A stretch of DNA of 64,000 nt from the NCBI RefSeq assembly GCF_018614955.1, contig NZ_JAGGNV010000018.1:1-64000 (forward strand), in the 5' to 3' direction. The stretch comes from Variovorax paradoxus. Lineage in GTDB: Bacteria; Pseudomonadota; Gammaproteobacteria; Burkholderiales; Burkholderiaceae_C. Positions 41,037-49,466 of this stretch are shown here, in pieces. The position numbers and the translations under genes were made by a program. The notes below the pieces were generated by a model. That model ran no database searches, was not told the DNA's origin, and saw only the letters and a program-made list of their open reading frames with translations. Numbering within the stretch: position 1 is the stretch's first letter; the number at the start of each line of letters is the position of its first letter.

Positions 41037-43121
41037 ATGGAAGCCACCACACCTCGCCCCGGCCGCTGGCTCTGGCTCACGACACTGGGCCTCGCAAGCA
41101 CTTGCTTCTTGCTGCTCGTCGCACGGCCGCTGCATGCGCAGCAAGCGACCGGCCCGCGCCTCGCGACCGAGAGCCCCTACTTCTTCGTCAAGAGCGACGA
41201 CCCTTCGGTCGATCGGCTGCCGCTCAAGAGCACCGAGGTCGACGTCAAGATCTCGGGCGTGATCGCCGACGTCCGCGTCACGCAGACCTACCGCAACGAG
41301 GGTTCGCGCGCGATCGAGGCGAAGTACGTGTTCCCGGGCTCGACCAAGGCCGCGGTCGGCGGCCTCAACGTGCGGCTCGCCGACCGCCTGATCACCGCGC
41401 AGATCCGCGAGAAGCAGCAGGCGCGCATCGACTACGACGCCGCGAAGAAGGAAGGCAAGACCGCTGCGCTGCTGGAGCAGCACCTGCCCAACGTGTTCCA
41501 GATGAATGTCGCGAACATCCTGCCGGGCGACGACGTCAAGGTCGAGCTGCGCTATACCGAGCTCCTGGTACCGCAGGCGGGCAACTACCAGTTCGTGTTC
41601 CCGACGGTCCTCGGGCCGCGCTACAACAGCCCGCAGTCGGAGAATAGGAATGCCAAGTGGGTGGCGCAGCCGACGCTGCGCGAGGGCGTGGCGCCGAACA
41701 CCGCCTTCAAGATCAAGCTCGCGCTCGACACGCCGCTGGGCATCAAGGAAATCCGCTCGGCCTCGCATGCGATCGACATCCGCAAGAACAACGATGACCA
41801 GCACGTCGACGTCGCACTTGCACAGAGTGCCGAGCCCGCCAACAACCGCGACTTCGTGCTCGCCTGGCGGCTGGCCGGCGAGAAGATCGAGTCGGGCCTC
41901 ATGCTCTATAGGGGCCAAGGCGGCAATGACGGGAATGGCGCGGAGAACTTCTTCCTCGCGATGGTCGAGCCGCCCAAGTCGGTCGCGGCCAGCGCGATCT
42001 CGCCGCGCGACTACATCTTCGTGGTCGACATCTCGGGCTCGATGCACGGCTTTCCGCTCGACACCGCCAAGATCGTGCTGGAGCGGCTGATCGGTGGCCT
42101 GCGTCCCAGCGACACCTTCAACGTGCTGCTGTTCTCGGGCAGCAACAGGATGCTCTCGCCGCAATCGGTGCCCGCGACCCGCGCCAACATCGAGCAGGCC
42201 TTGTCCACCATCAGGAACTACAACGGCAGCGGCAGCACCGAGCTGATCCCGGCGCTGAAGCGCGTCTATGCCGAGCCCAAGGCCGAGAACGTGTCGCGCA
42301 CCGTGGTGGTCGTGACCGACGGCTACGTGACGGTCGAGCGCGAAGCCTTCGAGCTGGTGCGCAAGAACCTGGGCAAGGCGAACGTCTTCGCCTTCGGCAT
42401 CGGCAGCTCGGTCAATCGGCACCTGATGGAAGGCCTGGCCCGCGCCGGCATGGGCGAGCCCTTCATCATCACCGACCCGGTGCAGGCGCCCGAGCAGGCG
42501 GCGCGCTTCCGCCGCATGGTCGAGTCGCCGGTGCTCACGAACGTGAAAGCCACCTTCGGCGGCCTCGACGTCTACGACGTAGAGCCGCAAGCGCTGCCCG
42601 ATGTGCTCGGCGAACGCCCGGTGATCGTGTTCGGCAAGTGGCGCGGCGAAGCCAAGGGCCGCGTCATCATCGAAGGCCAGAGCGCCGAAGGCCCCTACCG
42701 CCAGGAAGTGCGCATCGACAATGCGATGCGCCAGGATGCCGCCGCGCTGCGCAGCCTCTGGGCCCGCCACCGCATCGCGAGCCTGAGCGACCAAGAGGCG
42801 CTGGAAGGCGGCGACGCCTTCAAGCAGCGCATCACCGATCTCGGCCTGCGCTACGGCCTGCTCACGCAATACACCAGCTTCATCGCGGTGGACAAGGTGG
42901 TGCGCAACGTGGCGCCGCAGTCGAGCACGAGCGTCGACCAGCCGCAGCCGCTGCCCAAGGGCGTGGGCGAGCTCGCGCTGGGTGAAGGCCAGAGCCTTGG
43001 CGCCGCAGTGCCGAGCACGCCCGAACCCGAAACCCTGGGCGCGATCGCGATCGTGCTGTCGATGCTGGCCATGCTGCGCCGCCGCGCACGCCGCCATGAC
43101 AGTCGGCGCTTCACGGCTTGA
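41037..43121 (+). CDS. Exported VIT/VWA-domain protein with PEP-CTERM-like sorting signal
   Basis: A 694-residue exported protein. The signal peptide is residues 1-34 (cut after LHA). A VIT (vault/inter-alpha-trypsin) domain follows at about 50-180 (DVKISGVIADVRVTQTYRNEG, KYVFPGSTKAAVGGL). The VWA domain at about 325-500 holds the complete metal-ion-dependent adhesion site: DISGS from Asp331, with STE and TDG further on. The end is tripartite: PEP (662-664), a short hydrophobic helix LGAIAIVLSMLAML, then RRRARR, which is the exosortase sorting-signal architecture. The next gene is an exosortase. Surface or outer-membrane anchoring and a role in adhesion or envelope sensing are inferred. Confidence 0.88.
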   Translation: MEATTPRPGRWLWLTTLGLASTCFLLLVARPLHAQQATGPRLATESPYFFVKSDDPSVDRLPLKSTEVDVKISGVIADVRVTQTYRNEGSRAIEAKYVFPGSTKAAVGGLNVRLADRLITAQIREKQQARIDYDAAKKEGKTAALLEQHLPNVFQMNVANILPGDDVKVELRYTELLVPQAGNYQFVFPTVLGPRYNSPQSENRNAKWVAQPTLREGVAPNTAFKIKLALDTPLGIKEIRSASHAIDIRKNNDDQHVDVALAQSAEPANNRDFVLAWRLAGEKIESGLMLYRGQGGNDGNGAENFFLAMVEPPKSVAASAISPRDYIFVVDISGSMHGFPLDTAKIVLERLIGGLRPSDTFNVLLFSGSNRMLSPQSVPATRANIEQALSTIRNYNGSGSTELIPALKRVYAEPKAENVSRTVVVVTDGYVTVEREAFELVRKNLGKANVFAFGIGSSVNRHLMEGLARAGMGEPFIITDPVQAPEQAARFRRMVESPVLTNVKATFGGLDVYDVEPQALPDVLGERPVIVFGKWRGEAKGRVIIEGQSAEGPYRQEVRIDNAMRQDAAALRSLWARHRIASLSDQEALEGGDAFKQRITDLGLRYGLLTQYTSFIAVDKVVRNVAPQSSTSVDQPQPLPKGVGELALGEGQSLGAAVPSTPEPETLGAIAIVLSMLAMLRRRARRHDSRRFTA

Positions 43122-43131
43122 GGACCGCGAG

Positions 43132-44067
43132 ATGACGCTGGCTCGACTCGCCCAAACCCATCCCCGCGTCTTCGACTGGGGCATCCGACTCGACCGCGCA
43201 CCGGCCGCCGCCTGGCTGGCGCTGCAGGCCGCCGCGCTGAAGCCGACCTGGCTCTGGATGGCCCGGCGCCTGCGCGACGGCTCCGACGATCCGCTCGGCC
43301 TGCTCGCGCTCGCGGCGCTGGCCGTGCTGGCCTGGAAGCTGCGGCATTCGCTGCGCGCCGCGCCCAGGCTCGGCTGGCTCGCGCTGGCGAGCGCAGGCAC
43401 GCTGGCCGCGACCTTGCTGCGCACCGGGTCCGGCGTGGTGCCCGCGCTGCCGCCGCTCGCCGCCGGCCTGATCGCGGTGCTGGCGCTGGCCGCCGGCCTG
43501 CTGGCCTTCTTGCCCAGGCGCGTGGCGGCGCTGCCGGTCGTCGGCCTGGCGGTGCTCGCGCTGCCGCTGCTCTCGTCGCTGCAGTTCTATGCCGGCTATC
43601 CGCTGCGCGTGATCACGGCCGAAGCCAGCCGCTGGCTGCTGGCGCCGGGCTTCAGCATGGCGCGCGAGGGCACCAGCCTGCTGGTCGACAGCCGGCTGGT
43701 GATCGTCGACGCACCCTGCTCCGGCGTGCAGATGGTGTGGCTCGGCTACTTCACGGCCTGCGCAGTCGCGCTCTGGGCGCGGCGCGGCGACCGCAGCTTC
43801 CTGGCCCGGCTGCCTGCGGTCGGCCTGCTGGTGCTGGCCGGCAACATCCTGCGCAACAGCGTGCTGGTGGGCTTCGAAGGCGCAGGCCTTGCGCTCGCGC
43901 CCTGGCTGCACGAGGCACTCGGCCTGGCCGTGCTCGCGCTGGTGTGCGGCGGCATCGCTTGGGTGATGGCGCCGGCGCGCCGGCCGCAGGAGCGCTTCGT
44001 TCCCGCCGCCATCCCCGGTCTGATCACTTCCGCAGGAGCTCGCCGTGTCGACACCGCTGTTTCTTGA
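43132..44067 (+). CDS. Exosortase family transpeptidase
   Basis: A 311-residue integral membrane protein with about eight helices. The three exosortase catalytic residues are present: Cys196 in VDAPCSGVQMVWLG, Arg241 in GNILRNSVLV and His260 in WLHEALGLAVL. Exosortases recognise and process PEP-CTERM tails; the obvious substrate is the product of the preceding gene, 10 bases upstream. The start at 43132 has GAGGAC upstream; longer in-frame starts inside the previous gene are less likely. I cannot name the subfamily (XrtA, XrtT or others) without profile searches. No EPS biosynthesis genes are near, unlike XrtA/EpsH systems. Confidence 0.85.
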   Translation: MTLARLAQTHPRVFDWGIRLDRAPAAAWLALQAAALKPTWLWMARRLRDGSDDPLGLLALAALAVLAWKLRHSLRAAPRLGWLALASAGTLAATLLRTGSGVVPALPPLAAGLIAVLALAAGLLAFLPRRVAALPVVGLAVLALPLLSSLQFYAGYPLRVITAEASRWLLAPGFSMAREGTSLLVDSRLVIVDAPCSGVQMVWLGYFTACAVALWARRGDRSFLARLPAVGLLVLAGNILRNSVLVGFEGAGLALAPWLHEALGLAVLALVCGGIAWVMAPARRPQERFVPAAIPGLITSAGARRVDTAVS

Positions 44068-44620
44068 ACGCTTCTTCGCCAACCGATTCATCAACCGCAT
44101 CGCGCACAAGACGGTCTTCGCCTTCGTCATGGGGCTGTGCCTCGTCTGGTCGGCCGCCTTCGCGCCGCGCCCGCAAGCCGCCCCGGCCAGGGCCGCGAGC
44201 TTTCACGAATGGCCCAGCCAATGGGACGGCGCCGCGCTGCGCCCGCTGGCCCTGAGCGAAGTCGAGCGGCGTTTCGCCGAGCGCTTTCCCGGCGCGATCG
44301 CGCGCCTGACCGACGGCCGGCAGACGCTGGTGCTGCGCGAGGTCAACGCGCCCACCCGCATGCTGCACCCGGCCGCCGACTGCTACCGAGCGCTCGGCTA
44401 TCGCATCGAGGAGGCACACCTTTCGCGCGATGCCCGGGCCCGACTGTGGCGTTGTTTCGTCACCGAAGGCCCCGGCGCGCAAAAGTTGCGCGTTTGCGAG
44501 CGCATCGTGGACGCCGAAGGCGCGGCTTTCACCGACACTTCAGCTTGGTACTGGGCCGCAGCGAGCGGCCGATCCCGCGGCCCGTGGCAGGCTGTGACCC
44601 TGGCAAGACCGATCGAGTGA
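44045..44620 (+). CDS. EpsI-like exosortase-associated protein
   Basis: A 191-residue protein with one N-terminal membrane segment (IAHKTVFAFVMGLCLVWSAAFAP) and a periplasmic domain. The domain carries LHPAADCYRALGYRIE and ends SGRSRGPWQAVTLAR, resembling the EpsI domain that accompanies or is fused to exosortases. GTG start at 44045 with AGGAG upstream, overlapping the exosortase end by 23 bases, so the two are coupled. Its role in exosortase systems is not well defined. Confidence 0.75.
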   Translation: MSTPLFLERFFANRFINRIAHKTVFAFVMGLCLVWSAAFAPRPQAAPARAASFHEWPSQWDGAALRPLALSEVERRFAERFPGAIARLTDGRQTLVLREVNAPTRMLHPAADCYRALGYRIEEAHLSRDARARLWRCFVTEGPGAQKLRVCERIVDAEGAAFTDTSAWYWAAASGRSRGPWQAVTLARPIE

Positions 44621-44630
44621 GAGACATTTT

Positions 44631-45902
44631 TTGAAGAAAGCGCTGCTCTACCTGCTTTTTGCGGTTCTGGCCCTGGTTCTGACGGCCGTGGTGGCCATCT
44701 ACCTGGTCGTGAGACTGGCGCTGGCGCCCGGCCCCGACGAGTGGCCGACCCGCGTCAAGACCGGCCCCTTCAGCCTCAACGTCGGCGTTCCCACGGCGAT
44801 CCGACTCGCCACCTCCTCGTGGTTCGCGCCCTGGCTCGACGGCCGCTCGCTGGCCACGCGCCATGGTGTCATCCGCTTCGGCTGGAACGAGCCCGCCGCC
44901 ACGCTCGAACTGCGCTGCGCGCCCTGCAGCGCCTCGGTGCCGGCGCTCGGCAGCGCGCCGATCCGGCTCGACAGCCTGCTGATCACGGCGCGGCGCGACG
45001 CCGGCTCGCTCAACGGCACGATCGAAGCCGCGCCCACGGCGACCACGGTGTCCACGGTGGCGGGCGACAACGTGCTGCGCGCACGCTGGGACGGCCGGCT
45101 CACCCAGAAAACGCTGCAGCTTCATATCGATGCGCCCGAGGCGCCGATCGCGCGCTGGTACACGGTGCTGGCGCCCGATCTGCCCGAGCTGCAGAAGGCA
45201 CGCATCGGCGGCACGCTGGGCCTGCGCGCGCAGGTCGACCTGCCGGCCGGCAGCTTCTCGCTACACCCGCGCATCGCACAGTTCACGGTCGAGGGCCTGG
45301 GCACCGAGGCCATGCTCAACACCCGCAGCAGCTGCGGCGCGCCCGCCCGGCTGGCCAACGACAGCTGGCTCGCGCGCGCCGTGATCGCGGCCGAGGACCA
45401 GCGCTTCTTCAGCCACCCCGGCTACGACCTGGCCGAGCTCACCGCATCGATCGATGTCAACCAGAAAGCCGGCCAGGTGGAGCGTGGCGGCAGCACGCTC
45501 ACGCAGCAGCTCGCGCGGCTCCTCGCGGCCGGCAGCGAGCGCAGCGCCGACCGCAAGCTGCGCGAGCTGCTCTACGCGGTCGAGATGGAGCAGACCCTGG
45601 GCAAGGCGCGCATCCTGCAGCTCTACCTCGACAACGCGCCCTGGGGCCGCGATCTCTGCGGCGCCGAAGCGGCCGCGCGCCGCTACTTCAAGCGCAGCGC
45701 GCGCAACCTCGAGCCGGCCCAGGCGATCTGGCTGGCCGCGATGCTGAACAACCCGGGCCTGGCGGTCGAGAAGTGGCAGCGCGAGGGCAGGATCGACGGC
45801 GAGCGCGCCAAATCGGTGGCCGAGGGCGTGCGCGGCATCACGCGGCTCCAGCGCGAGGCGCTGATCAAAAACGTGGCCAACGCGCGCTTCGCACCACCCT
45901 GA
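44631..45902 (+). CDS. GT51 peptidoglycan glycosyltransferase with long N-terminal region
   Basis: A 423-residue protein: TM helix at about 4-29, a ~200-residue beta-rich region of unknown type, and a C-terminal GT51 domain. The catalytic glutamate region is AAEDQRFFSHPGYD (Glu255), then GGSTLTQQLARLL and EIYLN-like ILQLYLDNAPWG. The transpeptidase domain of class A PBPs is missing, so it resembles monofunctional MtgA, but is nearly twice that size because of the N-terminal region. TTG start at 44631 after a GAGAGA stretch, 10 bases from the previous stop. A place in the exosortase operon is unusual and suggests a task at the cell wall linked to the VIT/VWA protein. Confidence 0.85.
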   Translation: MKKALLYLLFAVLALVLTAVVAIYLVVRLALAPGPDEWPTRVKTGPFSLNVGVPTAIRLATSSWFAPWLDGRSLATRHGVIRFGWNEPAATLELRCAPCSASVPALGSAPIRLDSLLITARRDAGSLNGTIEAAPTATTVSTVAGDNVLRARWDGRLTQKTLQLHIDAPEAPIARWYTVLAPDLPELQKARIGGTLGLRAQVDLPAGSFSLHPRIAQFTVEGLGTEAMLNTRSSCGAPARLANDSWLARAVIAAEDQRFFSHPGYDLAELTASIDVNQKAGQVERGGSTLTQQLARLLAAGSERSADRKLRELLYAVEMEQTLGKARILQLYLDNAPWGRDLCGAEAAARRYFKRSARNLEPAQAIWLAAMLNNPGLAVEKWQREGRIDGERAKSVAEGVRGITRLQREALIKNVANARFAPP

Positions 45903-45961
45903 AGCGGGCATCCGAGCGCACCAACTCGGCGCGCCGAGCGCCGGCCAGCGGCCCGGAGCGC

Positions 45962-45977
45962 TGGCACATGTCTTGCG
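45962..45977 (+). promoter_or_regulatory. Candidate sigma-54 promoter before ABC operon
   Basis: TGGCAC-ATGTC-TTGC-G has GG and GC in the exact 12-bp register of -24/-12 promoters. Transcription would begin around 45988, only two bases before the annotated ATG, which would make the transporter mRNA nearly leaderless. That weakens the call. Confidence 0.35.
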
Positions 45978-45989
45978 AAGTCGGCATCA

Positions 45990-47099
45990 ATGGATGCTGT
46001 CACCGCCCTCCCGCCCGCAGCCGTTGAAATCGTCGCGCTCTCCAAGCGCTATGCAGCCGGCGCACCGCCGGCTGTGGACCAGATCGACCTGCGCATCGCC
46101 AGCGGCAGCTACTGCTGCCTGCTCGGCCCCTCGGGCTGCGGCAAGAGCACCACGCTGCGCATGGTGGCGGGGCACGAGTCGGTGTCCGGGGGCGACATCC
46201 TGCTGGACAACCGCAACATCACCAACCTGCCCGCTGCGGCGCGCGGCACCGCGATGATGTTCCAGAGCTTCGCGCTGTTTCCGCATCTCTCGGCGCTCGA
46301 CAACGTGGCCTTCAGCCTCAAGATGAAGGGCGTCTCCAAGACCGAGCGCCACAAGCGGGCGGGGAACCTGCTCGAGCGCGTTGCCATGGGGCATCTGGCC
46401 GAGCGCAAGCCGGGCGAACTCTCGGGCGGCCAGCAGCAGCGCGTGGCGCTGGCGCGGGCGCTCATCACCGAGCCGCGCGTGCTGCTGCTCGACGAGCCGC
46501 TGTCGGCGCTCGACCCCTTCCTGCGCATCCAGATGCGCGCCGAGCTGCGGCGCTGGCAGAAGGAGCTGGGCCTCACCTTCATTCACGTCACGCACTCGCA
46601 GGAGGAGGCGATGGCGCTGGCCGACACCATGGTGGTGATGAACCACGGGCTGATCGAACAGGTCGGCTCGCCGCACCAGGTCTACAACCATCCGGCGAGC
46701 GAATTCGTCGCGCGCTTCATGGGCGGCCACAACGTGCTGGACACGCCCGAAGGATTGATCGCGGTGCGCAACGACCACATGCAGATCGCGCCGGCCGAAT
46801 CGACCGGCCACCCGGGCCTCGCGGCCCACGTGACGGACGTCGAATACCAGGGCACCTACGTGCTGATGGGCCTCAGGCTCACCGGCGCGGCGACGGAGCG
46901 CAGCGGCGTCTCGGTGCTGCTCGCCGAGAAGGCCTTCGCCGCCCATCCCTATGCGGTCGGCGACGGCGTGCGCCTTTCGTGGTCGCCAGCCGATGCGCGT
47001 CCCCTGGGCCCCGGCGCCGTCCGCCCCACGGGCGAACCGCCCGCCGGGCCGGTGTCGCGGCCTGCGCCCCTGTCCGCGCTCGCGGCGATGGCGGCTTGA
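45990..47099 (+). CDS. ABC transporter ATP-binding protein, polyamine/CUT1-like
   Basis: A 369-residue ATPase subunit. Walker A is GPSGCGKST, Q-loop MMFQSFALFPHL, signature LSGGQQQRVALARAL, Walker B VLLLDEPLSALD and the H-loop IHVTHSQEEA. A C-terminal TOBE-like domain (from about 250) and a Pro/Ala tail follow. It powers import through the two permeases downstream. The start is weakly defined (ATG 45990). The gene order ATPase, binding protein, permease, permease, racemase is compact, with all genes on the same strand. Confidence 0.93.
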   Translation: MDAVTALPPAAVEIVALSKRYAAGAPPAVDQIDLRIASGSYCCLLGPSGCGKSTTLRMVAGHESVSGGDILLDNRNITNLPAAARGTAMMFQSFALFPHLSALDNVAFSLKMKGVSKTERHKRAGNLLERVAMGHLAERKPGELSGGQQQRVALARALITEPRVLLLDEPLSALDPFLRIQMRAELRRWQKELGLTFIHVTHSQEEAMALADTMVVMNHGLIEQVGSPHQVYNHPASEFVARFMGGHNVLDTPEGLIAVRNDHMQIAPAESTGHPGLAAHVTDVEYQGTYVLMGLRLTGAATERSGVSVLLAEKAFAAHPYAVGDGVRLSWSPADARPLGPGAVRPTGEPPAGPVSRPAPLSALAAMAA

Positions 47100-47151
47100 T
47101 CGCCGCCGCCCATTTATCCAGATTCATCACCGCACCATCAGGAGCCAACCC

Positions 47152-48426
47152 ATGTCCGAACCGATCGATTCATCCGCCAACAAGGGCGTGCAGCGCCGTA
47201 CCCTGCTCCAGGGCACCGCGGGCATCCTGGCGGCCGGCGTGTTCCCCGCCATCCACGCGCAGGAAAAGATCGTGCTGCGCTACCTCGGCACCGCCGTCAA
47301 CCAGGACAAGGCGATCGCCGAGAAGTTCAAGGCCGACACCGGCATCGAGATCCAGTACGTGGCCGTCACCACCGACGACGTCACCAAGCGCGCCGTGACT
47401 GCGCCCAACAGCTTCGACCTGATCGACACCGAGTACTTCTCGCTCAAGAAGATCGTGCCCACCGGCAACCTGAAGGGCATCGACAGCAGGAAGATCAAGA
47501 ACGCCGACAAGATCACCTCGCTCTTCACCAAGGGCGAAGTGGCCGGCAAGAAGGTGGGCGACCAGGGCACGGCGCCGAAGAAGGTGATCTTTCTCGAAGG
47601 CGAGAAAAGCAAGGTGTTCGCGAAGTCGCCGACCCAGTTCATGTCGCTGATTCCGACCGTCTACAACGCCGACACGCTGGGCATCCGCCCCGACCTCATC
47701 AAGCGCCCGATCGGCTCGTGGGCCGAACTGCTGAACCCGGAGTTCAAGGGCAAGGCCGCGATCCTCAACATCCCCTCGATCGGCATCATGGACGCGGCGA
47801 TGGTGGTGGAGGCCAAGGGCATCCACAAGTACGCCGACAAGGGCAACATGACCAAGGCCGAGATCGACCTGACGATCAAGACCCTGATCGAGGCCAAGAA
47901 GGCCGGCCAGTTCCGCGCGCTGTGGAAGGACTTCAACGAGTCGGTGAACCTGATGGCGTCGGGCGAAGTCGTGATCCAGTCGATGTGGTCGCCGGCCGTG
48001 ACGGCCGTGCGCACCAAGGGCATCGCCTGCAACTTCCAGCCGCTCAAGGAAGGCTACCGCGCCTGGGCCGCCGGCTTCGGTCTGCCGGCCACGCTCTCGG
48101 GCAAGAAGCTCGACGGCGCCTACGAGTTCATCAACTGGTTCCTCGACGGCTGGGCCGGCGCCTACCTCAATCGCCAGGGCTACTACAGCGCCGTGCTGGA
48201 TACCGCCAAGGCGAAGATGGAAGGCTACGAGTGGGCCTACTGGATGGAAGGCAAGCCAGCGACGCAGGACATCAAGAGCCCCAACGGCGACCTGCTGGCC
48301 AAGGCCGGCTCGGTGCGCGACGGCGGCAGCTACGAGCAACGCATGGGCGGCATCGCGTGCTGGAACGCGGTGATGGACGAGAACGAGTACATGGTGAGGA
48401 AATGGAACGAATTTGTAGCGGCGTAG
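47152..48426 (+). CDS. Periplasmic substrate-binding protein (PotD/family 1) with Tat-like signal
   Basis: A 424-residue binding protein. The signal has a twin arginine: VQRRTLLQGTAGILAAGVFPAIHAQ. The mature part begins KIVLRYLGTAVNQDKAIAEKFKADTGIEI and continues with SFDLIDTEYFSLKKIV, KKLDGAYEFINWFLDGWAGAYLNRQGYYSA, in line with spermidine/putrescine-type family-1 binding proteins. AGGAG lies eight bases upstream of the ATG at 47152. The ligand cannot be named. A dispersed repeat separates it from the first permease gene. Confidence 0.92.
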   Translation: MSEPIDSSANKGVQRRTLLQGTAGILAAGVFPAIHAQEKIVLRYLGTAVNQDKAIAEKFKADTGIEIQYVAVTTDDVTKRAVTAPNSFDLIDTEYFSLKKIVPTGNLKGIDSRKIKNADKITSLFTKGEVAGKKVGDQGTAPKKVIFLEGEKSKVFAKSPTQFMSLIPTVYNADTLGIRPDLIKRPIGSWAELLNPEFKGKAAILNIPSIGIMDAAMVVEAKGIHKYADKGNMTKAEIDLTIKTLIEAKKAGQFRALWKDFNESVNLMASGEVVIQSMWSPAVTAVRTKGIACNFQPLKEGYRAWAAGFGLPATLSGKKLDGAYEFINWFLDGWAGAYLNRQGYYSAVLDTAKAKMEGYEWAYWMEGKPATQDIKSPNGDLLAKAGSVRDGGSYEQRMGGIACWNAVMDENEYMVRKWNEFVAA

Positions 48427-48431
48427 TGGCC

Positions 48432-48540
48432 CACCCCCGTCCCTCGCTCACTTCGTGTAGCTCGACTCCCCCCTCAAGGGGGCGACACCAGCGGCCCGGC
48501 AAAGCCGGTTCCGCGGTGCCTCCCGAACGGGCGTCGCTGC
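48432..48540. repeat. Dispersed intergenic repeat, copy 2 (inverted relative to copy 1)
   Basis: The complementary strand shares with 33663-33747 the blocks GCCGGGCCGC, a C-run followed by TGAGGGG, and TACACGAAGTGA. It lies between the binding-protein and permease genes of one operon, where it could form a strong mRNA hairpin (CCCCC-TCAA-GGGGG) affecting relative expression. Confidence 0.6.
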
Positions 48541-48547
48541 GCTCGCC

Positions 48548-49465
48548 GTGAGCGCGGTTCCGGCCTCCACGCACGTGGCGCTGGCGCCTGCACGTGCCAT
48601 CAAAGCCTGGTGGCAGGCCGCGCCCTTCGCGCTCGTCTTCCTGCTCTTCTTCCTGATCCCGCTGGCGCTGATCGCGATGGTCAGCATGTGGAACTTCAAC
48701 GAGTACGAGCTGATCCCGGCCGTCACGCTGCGCAACTACGCGAGCATCTTCGAAGGCTGCTCGCATCTCACCGACAACGGCGACTTCTGCGTCACGCTCT
48801 CCACCTACCTGAGCACGCTCAAGTTCTGCCTGCTGGTCTGGGCCATCACGCTCGCGATCGGCTTTTCGGTCGCGTACTTCCTGGCCTTCCACGTGCGCTC
48901 GCCGGGCATGCAGACCCTGCTCTTCGTGCTGTGCACCGTGCCCTTCTGGACTTCGAACGTGATCCGCATGATCTCGTGGGTGCCGCTGCTCGGACGCAAC
49001 GGGCTCGTCAACCAGGGCCTGGTGGGGCTGGGCCTGGTCGACGCGCCTGTCGAGTGGCTGCTGTTCTCGAACTTCTCGGTGGTGCTGGCCTTCGTGCATC
49101 TCTACACGATGTTCATGATCGTGCCGATCTTCAACTCGATGATGCGGATCGACCGCTCGCTGCTCGAGGCCGCGAGCGACGCCGGCGCCTCGGGCTGGCA
49201 GACGCTGTGGAACGTGATCGTGCCGCTCTCGCGCACCGGCATCCTGATCGGCTCGATCTTCGTCATCACCATCGTGATGGGCGACTTCGTGACCATCGGC
49301 GTGATGGGCGGCCAGCAGATCGCTTCCGTCGGCAAGATCATCCAGGTGCAGACCTCCTACCTGCAGTTCCCGCTCGCGGCGGCCAACGCGATGATCCTGT
49401 TGGCGGTGGTGCTGATGATCATCTGGGGCCTCACACGGCTGGTAGACATCCGCAAAGAACTCTGA
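48548..49465 (+). CDS. ABC transporter permease 1
   Basis: A 305-residue inner-membrane permease with about six helices and the EAA loop SLLEAASDAGASGWQTLWNVIVPLS, through which the ATPase couples. N-terminal AWWQAAPFALVFLLFFLIPLALI is TM1. A periplasmic loop contains two cysteines (FEGCSHLTDNGDFC), possibly a disulfide. GTG start at 48548; no good Shine-Dalgarno because the dispersed repeat lies directly upstream. Belongs to the polyamine-type PotB subfamily by pattern. Confidence 0.9.
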   Translation: MSAVPASTHVALAPARAIKAWWQAAPFALVFLLFFLIPLALIAMVSMWNFNEYELIPAVTLRNYASIFEGCSHLTDNGDFCVTLSTYLSTLKFCLLVWAITLAIGFSVAYFLAFHVRSPGMQTLLFVLCTVPFWTSNVIRMISWVPLLGRNGLVNQGLVGLGLVDAPVEWLLFSNFSVVLAFVHLYTMFMIVPIFNSMMRIDRSLLEAASDAGASGWQTLWNVIVPLSRTGILIGSIFVITIVMGDFVTIGVMGGQQIASVGKIIQVQTSYLQFPLAAANAMILLAVVLMIIWGLTRLVDIRKEL

Positions 49466-49466
49466 C

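Noticed and set aside
40938..43424. An 828-codon frame opposite the VIT/VWA gene
   Set aside because: Antisense to a protein with clear domains and active-site motifs; no domain of its own.
47110..47125. TTTATCCAG as a DnaA box
   Set aside because: Single imperfect match with no cluster or AT-rich unwinding region; not evidence of an origin.
48427..48547. Frameshift or insertion breaking the ABC operon
   Set aside because: Both flanking genes are full length; the gap holds a dispersed repeat, not gene remnants.
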